This document shows positions 25,964 through 34,979 of a DNA stretch of 64,000 bases, in pieces. The DNA lies in contig JBLHZY010000001.1 in assembly GCA_047631555.1 (NCBI GenBank), positions 372,001-436,000 on the forward strand. The letters run 5' to 3'. Positions within the stretch are counted from its first letter, which is position 1; each line of letters begins with the position of its first letter. A program made the translations under genes and the position numbers. The stretch comes from JBLHZY01 sp047631555 (GTDB lineage Bacteria; Pseudomonadota; Alphaproteobacteria; Rhodobacterales; Rhodobacteraceae). The notes under the pieces are model-generated. The model made no database searches, was not told the DNA's origin, and saw only the letters and a program-made list of their open reading frames with translations.

Positions 25964-27139
25964 TCAGCCAAAGGGTAAATATCCCATCAATTCGCCTGCT
26001 TTGCGCGCCGGATCATGCGGCGGGCGCAACAAAAGCGCGTTGGCCCCTGACAGTACCGAAAGCAAAGCGCTGTCTTGGCGCTGAAACGGAGCAATCTCAT
26101 CGCCAATCAATTCCGCTCGCATATAATGGGCGCGCGGCCCGTTGGACCCGATATCGCGCGACAAACGCGCAAACTTTTGCGGCGCAGGAGCCGCCGGAAG
26201 CCCCATCAAAACCCGCAAAGCCGGCAGCAAAAAGACCTGCCCGCAGACCATCGCCGAAACAGGATTGCCGGGCAGACCGATCATCACAGCCCCGCCCAAG
26301 CGCCCTGCCATCAGAGGCTTTCCCGGGCGAATGGCGACCTTATAAAAAGAGCGCGCCAGCCCCAAATCCCCCGCGACCTGCGCGACAATATCATGATCGC
26401 CGACCGAGGCACCGCCAATCGTGACGATCAAATCTGCATCCGCTGCCAATTCAAGCGCAAGGCGAAGCGAGCCCGGATTATCGCGCGCAATCGGCAAAAG
26501 CCGCGCCAGGCCGCCCTCAGCCTCGACCATCGCTTTGAGCCCGAAACTGTTGGAGGCGATAATCTGATCGGGGCCGGGCTCTTCGCCGGGCATGCACAGC
26601 TCGTCCCCCGTGGCGATAATCGCCACAACGGGGCGGCGAATAACCGGCACTTGCGGGATGTTCATCGAGGCCAAAAGCGCGATATCCGAGGGCGAAAGGC
26701 GGCGTGGGCCGCTTAGCTCTGATCCGCGGGCGAAATCATTGCCGGGGGGGCGAATATTAGGGCCATCACCAAGGGTTTCGAGAAGGGTGAGCTCATCGCC
26801 TATCCGCGAGACATCTTCTTGAATAACAACATGTTGCCCGCCACTTGGCACGGGCGCCCCAGTGAAAATCCGAACGGCTTCCCCCGGCCCAACAGCCCCC
26901 GAAAACCGATGCCCGGCGGCGGCTTCGCCAATCACTTTATAGCGCGCGCCGGGTACAGGATTTGCATCCGCAACCGCATAGCCATCCATCGCCGAGGCGG
27001 CAAAGGGCGGCTGATCGCGCATGGCGGCAACCGGGCGGGCCAGAATACGGCCAGCGGCCTCGCTAAGGGGAGAGAATTCTTCGGGAAGCGCGGCGCAGAG
27101 CGCAAAGATATTGCTGAGCGCCTCTTCAACCGAAATCAT
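25964..27139 (-). CDS. moeA: Molybdopterin molybdotransferase MoeA
   Basis: Inserts molybdate into adenylated molybdopterin, the last step of molybdenum cofactor synthesis. The 391-residue protein has domain features of MoeA: an N-terminal RDQPPFAASAMDGYAV segment, RIFTGAPVPSG, then the MogA-like domain with IIATGDEL and TIGGASVGDHD, and PGKPLMAG with the LPGNPVSA loop. It overlaps moaC by 4 bases. The order trpC-moaC-moeA-lexA is widespread in Rhodobacterales. Confidence 0.96.
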   Translation of the reverse strand: MISVEEALSNIFALCAALPEEFSPLSEAAGRILARPVAAMRDQPPFAASAMDGYAVADANPVPGARYKVIGEAAAGHRFSGAVGPGEAVRIFTGAPVPSGGQHVVIQEDVSRIGDELTLLETLGDGPNIRPPGNDFARGSELSGPRRLSPSDIALLASMNIPQVPVIRRPVVAIIATGDELCMPGEEPGPDQIIASNSFGLKAMVEAEGGLARLLPIARDNPGSLRLALELAADADLIVTIGGASVGDHDIVAQVAGDLGLARSFYKVAIRPGKPLMAGRLGGAVMIGLPGNPVSAMVCGQVFLLPALRVLMGLPAAPAPQKFARLSRDIGSNGPRAHYMRAELIGDEIAPFQRQDSALLSVLSGANALLLRPPHDPARKAGELMGYLPFG

Positions 27140-27615
27140 GGCGCGGCCTCAAACCGCCCCGTTTTGCCGCCATCCTTAAGCGTCACCCGAATGCCGCCAA
27201 TTTCCATTGTCTTTTCAACGGCTTTCACCATGTCGTAGACGGTTAGCGCGGCGGTGCTTACGGCCGTTAGGGCCTCCATCTCGATGCCGGTTTGGCCGGA
27301 TGTTTTGATTGTTGCAGTGATGCGGATGCCGGGCAAATCAGCGTCTGGCTCCAGATCAAGCGCGACCTTTGTGATCGGCAAAGGATGGCACAGCGGGATC
27401 AAATCGGCCGTTTTCTTGGCCCCCATGATCCCGGCAAGGCGCGCAACCCCAAGCACATCGCCCTTTTTCGCGCGCCCCTCAGTGATCAAATCCAAGGTCG
27501 CGGGCAGCATTTTGACATAGCCCTCGGCCGTCGCGATCCGTGCGGTCACTGGCTTGTCGGAAACGTCGACCATATGGGCATGGCCCTGCGCATCAAAATG
27601 GGTCAGATCCGCCAT
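27136..27615 (-). CDS. moaC: Cyclic pyranopterin monophosphate synthase MoaC
   Basis: Works with MoaA to make cyclic pyranopterin monophosphate from GTP in molybdenum cofactor synthesis. The 159-residue protein has the family motifs LIPLCHPLPITKV, GIEMEALTAVS and LTVYDMVKA; the active-site Lys is expected near residue 130. The start codon abuts the trpC stop and the stop overlaps moeA, so all three are translationally linked. Confidence 0.97.
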   Translation of the reverse strand: MADLTHFDAQGHAHMVDVSDKPVTARIATAEGYVKMLPATLDLITEGRAKKGDVLGVARLAGIMGAKKTADLIPLCHPLPITKVALDLEPDADLPGIRITATIKTSGQTGIEMEALTAVSTAALTVYDMVKAVEKTMEIGGIRVTLKDGGKTGRFEAAP

Positions 27616-28422
27616 CTATGCCACTCTCAAGGTCGGGTTGGCCAAGAGCTGCTTGGTCGCTGTGGCCACATCCGCTTGGCGCATCAGGCTCTCGCCAATG
27701 AGGAAACTGCGCGCCCCAACGGCGGCCATATCGGCGAGGTCTTGGGGGGTAAACAGCCCGCTTTCACAGACCAAATGGCGCGACGGTTCGGCAAGCTTGG
27801 CCAAGGTGCGGGTCGTATCCAAGCTTGTCTCGAAAGTCTTGAGATTGCGATTGTTGACGCCCAACAGCGGCGATTTCAGCACGCGAGCGCGCTCCAACTC
27901 ATCCGCATCATGCACCTCAACCAAAACATCCATGCCCCAGCTGAATGCTGCCTCCTCAAGCTCAATCGCTTGCGCATCAGAAACGCTCGCCATGATAATC
28001 AGGATCGCATCCGCCCCCCAAGCGCGCGCCTCGGCGACTTGATAAGTGTCATACATGAAGTCTTTGCGCAGGGCCGGAAGGCGGCTCGCGGCCTTGGCGG
28101 CGCGCAAAAATTCCGGCGCGCCTTGAAAGCTCGGCGTATCCGTAAGGACGGAAAGACAGGTCGCGCCGCCCACTTCATAGGCTTGGGCCAAGGCGGGAGG
28201 GTTGAAATCTTCGCGGATCAAGCCTTTGGAAGGGCTCGCTTTTTTGATCTCAGCGATGAGCCCATAGCCCTTTTCCGCCGCAGCAATCAAAGCTGCCGCA
28301 AAGCCACGCGGCGCCTCTGCATCGCGCGCTTGTTGCTCAACCTCACGCAATGGGCGGGCCAGTTTGGCGGCGGCGACTTCTTCAAGCTTATAGGCTTTGA
28401 TCTTATCGAGTACATTTTCCAT
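27616..28422 (-). CDS. trpC: Indole-3-glycerol phosphate synthase
   Basis: Closes the indole ring in tryptophan biosynthesis. The 268-residue TIM-barrel has the IGPS motifs EIKKASPSKGLIREDF (catalytic Lys), LPALRKDFMYDTYQV, LVEVHDADEL, GVNNRNLKTF and CESGLFTPQDL. It is the first gene in view of the trpC-moaC-moeA-lexA string. Further trp genes, if linked, are not directly upstream: the next gene, about 270 bases away, is divergent. Confidence 0.97.
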   Translation of the reverse strand: MENVLDKIKAYKLEEVAAAKLARPLREVEQQARDAEAPRGFAAALIAAAEKGYGLIAEIKKASPSKGLIREDFNPPALAQAYEVGGATCLSVLTDTPSFQGAPEFLRAAKAASRLPALRKDFMYDTYQVAEARAWGADAILIIMASVSDAQAIELEEAAFSWGMDVLVEVHDADELERARVLKSPLLGVNNRNLKTFETSLDTTRTLAKLAEPSRHLVCESGLFTPQDLADMAAVGARSFLIGESLMRQADVATATKQLLANPTLRVA

Positions 28423-28691
28423 AAGTTTAAATATCGCGCCAAAGCGACGAAGGGAAGGGCCGCCAGCATAGCTTTTGGTCGCGCTCCCCGCTTTTATGGC
28501 GCGCGGACGGATATCGCATTTGCCCCTGCAAACTTACGCTACGGAAAGACACATATGCGTGTTCCCAAAACCCTAGGCGAAAGGCGCATTTTAGCATAGA
28601 ACCTGTAGCCAATGTTGCGCGGCGGCCCTTTGGGGCGCAGGTTTGCGCGATTGTAGTTGGGACAGCACGCTGATGGGGAGGCGGGCGACGT

Positions 28692-30824
28692 ATGAGAAAA
28701 AGTACTCAGGCCAAGCGGCCCGAAAAAAGAGGCGCGGCCGACGAAGATTTGGGTTTGGTCAGTAGCGAAATAAGGGGCGAAGTTGCCCTCGTGAGGCTCT
28801 CAAATCCGCCTCTGAATGCGCTTTCTGCGCAAATGCGCGTGGCGTTTAAGACGGCCTTTGACGCGGCTGTGAATGATCCCAAAATCAAAGCCATTGTGAT
28901 CGGGACAAAAGAAGGCGCCTTTCCGTCTGGTGCGGATTTGAGCAGCGCAGATACGGACAAAGCGCCTGACCTGAGCGACTTGCTGCAACATATTGAAAAA
29001 TCAGCTAAACCTGTGATCGCGGCGCTGCACGGCGCGGTGCTTGGCCCTGGGTTTGAACTGGCGCTGGCCTGCCACTATCGCGCCGCAACCCGAGGCGCGG
29101 TTTTGAGCTGTCCGGATGTCACTTTGGGCCTCGTTCCAGCAGGCGGCGCAACCCAGCGATTGCCCCGGCTTATTGGCGCGCCAACCGCACTTGATCTTTT
29201 GCTGAGCGGGCAATCCATAAAAGGGGCGCAAGCGCGTCGCCTTGGCCTGCTCGACGTGTTGAGCAAGGACCCTGCCGAGGAGGCCGCGCTTAGCCTTGCC
29301 AATGATTTGGTCGCCAAGGGCGAAGCGCCTCGGCGCAGCTCAGAGGCGCATGTCATGCAGGATTCTGGATCCGAAGCGATCGCGGAATTTAGCAAGCGGC
29401 GCAAGGCCATGGAAGCCTCGCGACTTGAAGCGCCCGGGCGCATTATCGACTGTGTCGAAGCGGGGCTTTTGCTTCCATTTGAGGGCGGTTTGGCCTTTGA
29501 GAAAGCCGCCTTTGAAGACAGTCGCGCCACCGAGCAATCCCAAGCGCTGCGCTATGCGTTTTCGGCTGAACGCGCCGCGGCGCACCCGGCCTCTGTCGAT
29601 CTCTCAATCGCGCGACCTGTTGAAAAGATTGCCATAATTGGCGCAAGCGGCATGGGGCAGGGGATTGCTCTGGCCTGCCTTGGCGCCGAGATACCGGTTG
29701 TTTTGATCGAGGTTGATCCCGCCCTTGCCCAAGCCGCAGAGGCGCGTATTTCGCAGGTGATTTCCAAAGCGATCGAGCGGGGGCAATTGTCCGAACGCGA
29801 AGTCGCGCAACGTTTGGAATTGCTCACCGTAAGCGGCGATTTGGAGGCGGCGCGGGGCGCTGATTTTGGCTTTGAGGCCGTCGATGAAACCATGGGCGCG
29901 AAGAAAAACGCGCTGCGGGCGCTGCAAGAAATCCTTGGGCAAGAGGCTGTTATTGCAACAAAATCGGTCTACCTCGACATGGATGAATTGGCCAAATCCT
30001 TGCCGCGCCCCTCGCGGTTGATCGGTCTGCGCCTGCAAGCCCCTGCGCATCTTATGCGGCTGGCGGAAATCTCGATTTTGCCCACAGTGGCGCGCGATGC
30101 AACGGCCACAGTGATTTCCTTGGCCTCGCGGCTTGGAAAACTGGCCGTGACCTGCTCTGGCGCGCCGGGCCTCATTAACGAACGTTTACTCGCAACTTAT
30201 CGCCGCGCCGCGATGGTGACCCTGCGCGAAGGCGCAAGCCCCGAACAGATCGACGGCGCGATGCGCAGCTTTGGTTTCCCGATTGGCCCCTTGCAAGGCA
30301 TTGATAATGTTGGACTTGATCTGTGTTTGGCGCAGATGCGCACGGTAATGCCCGCCGCCAGCGATGCCATCGCAGAGGCCTTGCTTGAGGCGGGGCGCAA
30401 AGGGCGAAAAGTCGGCGCAGGCTATTATCTTTACGAAGATGAACGCGGCGCAGGCGTTGAAGATGAAGACGGGCAAAAGCGCATCGCCTCTATGCGCAAC
30501 ACGCTCGGGATCACTGCGCGAAAAATTGGCCGGGGCGAAATTCAGCGCCGCGCATTGGCAGCGTTGATCAATGAGGGCATGGAGATGCTCGCCTCTGGCG
30601 CTGTTCCGAGCGCGGCCGAGATTGATACTGCGGCGATTGCCGGGCTTGGGTTTGCGCGTTGGAAGGGTGGGCCGATGAAGGCGGCCGATCAATGGGGGCT
30701 GCTCAATGTTGAAGCGACCCTGCGCAATTTGGCCGAGCGAGATCCCGCGCTTTGGACGCCACATCCGCTTTTGCGCGAAATGATCAAGAATGGTCGAAAA
30801 TTTGGCGATGCTTTTGGCGGCTAG
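28692..30824 (+). CDS. FadB-like crotonase/3-hydroxyacyl-CoA dehydrogenase fusion with altered active site
   Basis: A 710-residue protein with FadB/FadJ layout: crotonase domain (about residues 25-210), NAD-binding domain from about 312 (IIGASGMGQGIA), and two C-terminal dehydrogenase domains. Alignment to the dehydrogenase catalytic set (Ser137, His158, Glu170, Asn208 of human HAD) runs without gaps to Val426, Arg447, Glu459 and Glu497, so only the Glu is kept. In the crotonase half the first glutamate is Glu122 but the second is Asp142. The NAD fold and domain lengths are intact. It may be a non-dehydrogenating paralogue. It follows GGGGAGGCGGGCGACG, and no thiolase gene is adjacent. Confidence 0.88.
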   Translation: MRKSTQAKRPEKRGAADEDLGLVSSEIRGEVALVRLSNPPLNALSAQMRVAFKTAFDAAVNDPKIKAIVIGTKEGAFPSGADLSSADTDKAPDLSDLLQHIEKSAKPVIAALHGAVLGPGFELALACHYRAATRGAVLSCPDVTLGLVPAGGATQRLPRLIGAPTALDLLLSGQSIKGAQARRLGLLDVLSKDPAEEAALSLANDLVAKGEAPRRSSEAHVMQDSGSEAIAEFSKRRKAMEASRLEAPGRIIDCVEAGLLLPFEGGLAFEKAAFEDSRATEQSQALRYAFSAERAAAHPASVDLSIARPVEKIAIIGASGMGQGIALACLGAEIPVVLIEVDPALAQAAEARISQVISKAIERGQLSEREVAQRLELLTVSGDLEAARGADFGFEAVDETMGAKKNALRALQEILGQEAVIATKSVYLDMDELAKSLPRPSRLIGLRLQAPAHLMRLAEISILPTVARDATATVISLASRLGKLAVTCSGAPGLINERLLATYRRAAMVTLREGASPEQIDGAMRSFGFPIGPLQGIDNVGLDLCLAQMRTVMPAASDAIAEALLEAGRKGRKVGAGYYLYEDERGAGVEDEDGQKRIASMRNTLGITARKIGRGEIQRRALAALINEGMEMLASGAVPSAAEIDTAAIAGLGFARWKGGPMKAADQWGLLNVEATLRNLAERDPALWTPHPLLREMIKNGRKFGDAFGG

Positions 30825-30840
30825 GGCGCAGCCGCCCAAA

Positions 30841-31056
30841 TCAGGCGAGGATCACGCCCATCACCACAAGCATCAAACCAAAGGCCGAGATCAACAACGC
30901 GCCAAGATTAAGCGCCACAAGTCTTTGTAATTTCGAGCGAATTTCATCGTCTGTGCCGCCCTCGCGCCGCGCTTTGAGCGCCAGAAAAATGCACCAAATG
31001 ATCCCGATGATCCCAAGGACGGACAGCGCGACGCCAGCGAAAATCAAATAATCCAT
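30841..31056 (-). CDS. Small two-helix membrane protein
   Basis: A 71-residue protein with helices at about 4-26 (LIFAGVALSVLGIIGIIWCI) and 46-70, joined by a charged loop (KARREGGTDDEIRSKLQRL). No recognised family. It is convergent with the FadB-like gene; a short GC hairpin at 30816-30836 (GGCGGCT / AGCCGCC) spans that gene's stop and may end both transcripts. The even hydrophobic layout and the charged loop suggest a real gene. Confidence 0.7.
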   Translation of the reverse strand: MDYLIFAGVALSVLGIIGIIWCIFLALKARREGGTDDEIRSKLQRLVALNLGALLISAFGLMLVVMGVILA

Positions 31057-31250
31057 CCAGTTTCCTGCCTTGATTGGCCAAGCGGCCGTATTGCAAATTC
31101 TTTCAGCGGACTACCTGCAAGCGGCGGCGAATTCAAGATGGCGCGGAATTGCGACAAATTCATAGGCTGGGCGCCCGTGCCCCTTGCGAAGCGGCGCGCC
31201 CGGCGCTACCCAAAGCGCATAAACATCAGCATCAATGAGGCAAGAGCGCC

Positions 31251-31514
31251 ATGAACGAGAACTCAAGCAGCCCAGAATCTTATCGCGTAACAGCTGACGA
31301 GCTGCGCCAGTTTATCGAGCGGATTGAACGGCTTGATATGGAAAAGAAGGACATTGCCGATCAGCAAAAAGAGGTGATGGCCGAAGCCAAAGGGCGCGGT
31401 TACGACACCAAAGTGATGCGCAAAGTCATCGCGCTGCGCAAGCGCGACCGGGATGATATCGCCGAAGAAGAAGCGGTTTTGGAGATGTATAAAGAAGCGC
31501 TCGGCATGAGCTAA
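31251..31514 (+). CDS. gapR: GapR-family (DUF2312) nucleoid-associated protein
   Basis: GapR binds overtwisted DNA ahead of replication and transcription and supports topoisomerase action in alphaproteobacteria. The 87-residue protein is predicted all-helical with the family pattern TADELRQFIERIERLDMEKK, then AKGRGYDTKVMRKVIALRKR and a short C-terminal helix (EEEAVLEMYKEAL). The start at 31251 follows GGCAAGAGCGCC. A terminator lies about 30 bases downstream, so it is probably monocistronic. Confidence 0.94.
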   Translation: MNENSSSPESYRVTADELRQFIERIERLDMEKKDIADQQKEVMAEAKGRGYDTKVMRKVIALRKRDRDDIAEEEAVLEMYKEALGMS

Positions 31515-31546
31515 GCCGCGTTTTACAAAATCGAGAATTTCAAAAG

Positions 31547-31575
31547 CCGCGGCCAGAGATTGGGCGCGGTTTTTT
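31547..31575 (+). terminator. Terminator downstream of gapR
   Basis: Stem CCGCG-g-CC / GG-g-CGCGG with one G-G mismatch and a 7-base loop, followed directly by TTTTTT. Confidence 0.75.
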
Positions 31576-31704
31576 GCTGTTTGGGTGTGAAAAGGGAGAG
31601 GACTGGGGGATTTGACAGGCTGCGCAGCCAGCACAATTCATGCAATTGGCCCAAATCAACGGCGCATTTAGGCCCGAAATTAGCACAATTTCAACAATTT
31701 GGCC

Positions 31705-32583
31705 TTATGGCTCAATCAGCGAGACACCGGGGATGCGGGCGATCGCATAGAGATCTTCCTCATAGGTTTCGGTCATCTCATTGATCATCTCATTGGTCCA
31801 ACCAGGCAGATCAATCACCGCCTCAATCGCCTCATCGATGGCGTATTTGTCCAAGAAGGCGGCAATCACCCGCCGGCGCTGGACCTCGGTTTGATCCTGA
31901 TGGGCTTTGAAATAGGTGCGCATCCGGTCCATGCCTTCAGGGTGCATGATCTTTTTGACCACATCAAAGCCGCCCCGCACCCCCGCCATCGGCGGCAGGC
32001 CAGATATTTCGCGCAGAATTTCCGGCCAGATCAGCGGCGTATCTTCATAAGCCCATACGGTAATTGGACAATCTGGCGTCGCGGTGCGGATATCTTGGAT
32101 CACTTTTGACCAGCGCAGCCCCATAATATCGGCGCCATTGATAATTTGTTCATAGCTGCGCTCATGGCGCGGTGAGCCAGCAAGCGCGGGAATAAACGTT
32201 GCTGGATTGCGCACAGCGATATGAAATTCGACCTCTTGACCGGCAAAAGCATTGCGTATCCACATTGCCTTGATCGGCGCTTTTGAGTAGAACTCCCCCT
32301 CAAAGAAAACATCCGTCGGATGGCAGATGAAATCCTCATAGCTCAGAATCGCGCGGGTCGGCTCCTCATCGATAAGAAACGCGTCCAGCAGATATTCTTG
32401 TGTTTCTTCAGAGGCTTGCGCGCCTTGCAGCTTGCGCACTGTATCGGCCAAAAGGGCACGATATTTCTTAGGGGGGGGGAGCGAGATCCCTTCGCGGGCA
32501 AACAATTTGCTGCATCTGCGCAAAGAGCCCATGAGCTGATCGCTTTCGGTCATGTGCAGACCAAGATGGATTGAAAGAAGCAT
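31705..32583 (-). CDS. Sulfotransferase-like protein with degenerate P-loop
   Basis: A 292-residue protein from MLLSIHLGLHMTESDQLM at 32583. The N-terminus is laid out like the PAPS-binding loop of sulfotransferases (HxGxHKTGT/S), but the GT/S residues are missing. The middle keeps a 3'-phosphate-site-like VEFHIAVRNPATFIPAL stretch. The C-terminal half has WAYEDTPLIWPEIL and QRRRVIAAFLDKYAIDEAIE. Similar proteins appear to be common in the Roseobacter clade without assigned function. The start is uncertain; an ATG at 32616 is possible. It is divergent from the ABC permease. The fold call is inference from motif layout. Confidence 0.7.
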   Translation of the reverse strand: MLLSIHLGLHMTESDQLMGSLRRCSKLFAREGISLPPPKKYRALLADTVRKLQGAQASEETQEYLLDAFLIDEEPTRAILSYEDFICHPTDVFFEGEFYSKAPIKAMWIRNAFAGQEVEFHIAVRNPATFIPALAGSPRHERSYEQIINGADIMGLRWSKVIQDIRTATPDCPITVWAYEDTPLIWPEILREISGLPPMAGVRGGFDVVKKIMHPEGMDRMRTYFKAHQDQTEVQRRRVIAAFLDKYAIDEAIEAVIDLPGWTNEMINEMTETYEEDLYAIARIPGVSLIEP

Positions 32584-32671
32584 AAGCGAGGTGCCCGCAT
32601 TGGGAACTGGGTGCATATGTCTAGCGCGGCTTTTCTGGACAGGCAAACGCCTTTCGCGTAAGAGCGGCAAA

Positions 32672-34336
32672 ATGGCCGAGCAAAACACTCAGACACCAAC
32701 CAAGCGCGCGCTTTTTGCGCCGTGGTCCGCCGGGGCGGCGTTGATTGCGTTTTTGGTGCTCTTGCCCATCGGTGCGGTCATCTGGATTGCCTTTCATCCG
32801 GCTGAAAATATCTGGCCGCACCTCATGGCCACGACCTTGCCGCGCTATCTTGCCACCACGGCGATTTTGACTGTGAGCGTCGCTGCGGTTACGGCGGCCG
32901 TGGGCACGGGGGCAGCTTGGCTCGTGGTGATGTATCGCTTTCCGTTTTCGGGGGTTTTACAGTGGCTTTTGCTGCTTCCGCTGGCGATACCTGCCTATGT
33001 TGGCGCTTATGCTTTGGTCGATTTCTTGGAATACGCAGGGCCGGTGCAGGGCGCGCTTCGAGAGGTCTTTGGCTGGCAATCGGCGCGCGATTATCGCTTT
33101 CCTGAGATCCGCTCCTTGGGGTCGGCAATCATCGTCCTTTCAGCATCGCTTTCGCCCTATGTATTCTTGATGGCGCGCGCGGCCTTTCGCGAACAATCGG
33201 GCAATGTTTACGAGATGGCGCGCGCTTTGGGGGCAGGGCCCTTTGCGCGGTTTTGGCGCGTTGGCCTGCCCATGGCGCGCCCGGCGATCGCCGCCGGGGT
33301 TGCCATCGTGATGATGGAAACCGTCTCAGATTTCGGCGCAGTGAGCTATTTCGCCGTTCAGACCCTCACGACCGGGATTTTCACCACATGGCTTGAGGCG
33401 GGCAATGCAGGCGGGGCGGCGCAGATTTCGGGCGTTGTTTTGCTGATCGTTTTGCTGCTGCTTGGCCTTGAAAAAGCCAGCCGTGGCCAGAGCCGTTTTC
33501 ACGCCGCTGCTCGCAATGCGCGCCCCGTCTCGCCAGTGCGATTGACCGGGCTTGCAGCTTGGCTTGCCACAGCCGCTTGCGCCATTCCCTTTGCCATCGG
33601 CTTTGCGCTTCCTGCTGGTGTGATCAGCGCGCACGCCTTGAAAAACAGCGCATACTGGCTTGATCCGGGCCTGCTGCGCGCCTTTACCAATACGCTTTTC
33701 GTCGGCGGAGCAGCGGCGATCCTTACCGTCGCGGCAGCGCTTTTCATGGTCTACGGCGTGCGCCTGTCCAAGCGATCCTTGCCCCGGCTTTTGCTCCCCG
33801 CGACAACGTTGGGCTATGCAGCACCGGGCGCCGTTTTGGGCATCGGACTGCTGATCCCCATGGCGGCTGCGGATAATGCACTGGCCGATATGATCCTCGC
33901 GCTGACGGGCTTTGATCCGGGGCTGATGATGACCGGAACGGCATTCGCGATCATCTACGCGTACTGTGTGCGCTTCTTTGCCATCGCCCAGGGCGCGGCG
34001 GATGCGGCGATGGGCCGTGTTGCGCCAAGCCTGCCCATGGCGGCGCGTTCGCTCGGGTTAACGGCAGGCGGGGCGCTGCTCCGAGTTTATGTGCCGCTTA
34101 TCAAAGGCTCGGTTGGAACGGCGCTTTTGTTGGTCTTTGTGGACTGCGTCAAAGAGCTGCCCGCGACCCTGTTGTTGCGCCCGTTCAACTACAATACATT
34201 GGCCACGCGGGTCTATGAAAAGGCTTCGCTTGAGCAGATCGGCCAAGCGGCCCCTGCGGCTCTTTTGGTCATCGGCGTGGGGTTGATTGCGGTGCTGCTG
34301 ATGGCCCGTTCAGAACATGCGACGGACCTGACATGA
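32672..34336 (+). CDS. Iron(III)-type ABC transporter permease (FbpB/SfuB-like)
   Basis: A 554-residue inner-membrane permease with two binding-protein-dependent transport domains in one chain, as in FbpB-type ferric iron permeases. Each half has an EAA-like cytoplasmic loop: YEMARALGAGPFARFWRVGLP near residue 180 and MAARSLGLTAGGALLRVYVP near 455. About 12 membrane helices are predicted. The ATG at 32672 is chosen; the frame is open further upstream but not coding-like. No binding protein or ATPase gene is adjacent. Its stop overlaps the gluconokinase start (ATGA). Confidence 0.9.
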   Translation: MAEQNTQTPTKRALFAPWSAGAALIAFLVLLPIGAVIWIAFHPAENIWPHLMATTLPRYLATTAILTVSVAAVTAAVGTGAAWLVVMYRFPFSGVLQWLLLLPLAIPAYVGAYALVDFLEYAGPVQGALREVFGWQSARDYRFPEIRSLGSAIIVLSASLSPYVFLMARAAFREQSGNVYEMARALGAGPFARFWRVGLPMARPAIAAGVAIVMMETVSDFGAVSYFAVQTLTTGIFTTWLEAGNAGGAAQISGVVLLIVLLLLGLEKASRGQSRFHAAARNARPVSPVRLTGLAAWLATAACAIPFAIGFALPAGVISAHALKNSAYWLDPGLLRAFTNTLFVGGAAAILTVAAALFMVYGVRLSKRSLPRLLLPATTLGYAAPGAVLGIGLLIPMAAADNALADMILALTGFDPGLMMTGTAFAIIYAYCVRFFAIAQGAADAAMGRVAPSLPMAARSLGLTAGGALLRVYVPLIKGSVGTALLLVFVDCVKELPATLLLRPFNYNTLATRVYEKASLEQIGQAAPAALLVIGVGLIAVLLMARSEHATDLT

Positions 34337-34860
34337 GCAACAATAGCGGCGGCAAAATCATCTTCGTGATCGGCGTTTCCGGCTGCGGCAAGAGCACCGT
34401 GGCAAGCGCGTTAGCGGCGCAATTTGGCGGTGTGTTTCTCGAGGGCGATGCCTTCCATCCCCCTGAAAACGTGGCACATATGGCCGCTGGCCTGCCACTG
34501 AATGACGAGATGCGCTGGCCCTGGCTGCGCGCCCTTGGCCAAGCCGCAGCCCAAGCGGCACAGACCAGCCCGAACGGGGTTTTTGTCGCCTGTTCCGCCC
34601 TGCGCCGCAGCTACCGCGATTTGCTGCGCAGCGAGACTGGCGGCGCCCATATGTTTTTGCTCTCGGGCGATCCGGACCTGATTCACGCCCGCATGTCCGC
34701 CCGCCAAGATCACTATATGCCGCCCGCCCTGCTCAAGAGCCAACTGGCAACGCTAGAGATGCCAGAACCAAGCGAATCCGCCATCTCGGTGCTCAATATT
34801 GAAGGCCCGCAAAGCGAAGTTTTGGCACAGGCAAAAAACCTGCTAAAATCTATCACCTGA
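34333..34860 (+). CDS. gntK: Gluconokinase
   Basis: Phosphorylates gluconate to 6-phosphogluconate. The 175-residue P-loop kinase has Walker A GVSGCGKST at residues 14-22. The GntK-specific EGDAFHPPENVAHMAAGLPLND substrate segment follows, and then ACSALRRSYRDLLR and ARQDHYMPPALLKSQLATLE. It overlaps the ABC permease by 4 bases although the two functions are not obviously linked. tRNA-Thr follows about 40 bases after its stop. Confidence 0.95.
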   Translation: MSNNSGGKIIFVIGVSGCGKSTVASALAAQFGGVFLEGDAFHPPENVAHMAAGLPLNDEMRWPWLRALGQAAAQAAQTSPNGVFVACSALRRSYRDLLRSETGGAHMFLLSGDPDLIHARMSARQDHYMPPALLKSQLATLEMPEPSESAISVLNIEGPQSEVLAQAKNLLKSIT

Positions 34861-34903
34861 GGGCTTGCGCGATCTGCAACTAGCCATTAAACGATCCCCC
34901 AGT

Positions 34904-34979
34904 GCCCCTATAGCTCAGCTGGTAGAGCAACTGATTTGTAATCAGTAGGTCCGCGGTTCGAGTCCGTGTGGGGGCACCA
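34904..34979 (+). tRNA. tRNA-Thr (anticodon TGT)
   Basis: A 76-base cloverleaf: acceptor GCCCCTA / TGGGGGC, D-arm AGCTCAGCTGGTAGAGC, anticodon stem CTGAT / ATCAG with loop TTTGTAA (anticodon TGT), T-arm GCGGTTCGAGTCCGTG, and an encoded CCA end. It marks the left edge of a stretch with accessory and decaying genes. Confidence 0.97.

Noticed and set aside
27292..28599. 435-codon plus-strand frame opposite moaC and trpC
   Set aside because: Covers two convincing genes on the opposite strand and has no ribosome site or domain.
32466..32482. Run of eight G in the sulfotransferase-like gene
   Set aside because: It encodes Pro-Pro-Pro in frame on the minus strand and the reading frame is continuous on both sides, so no frameshift is implied.
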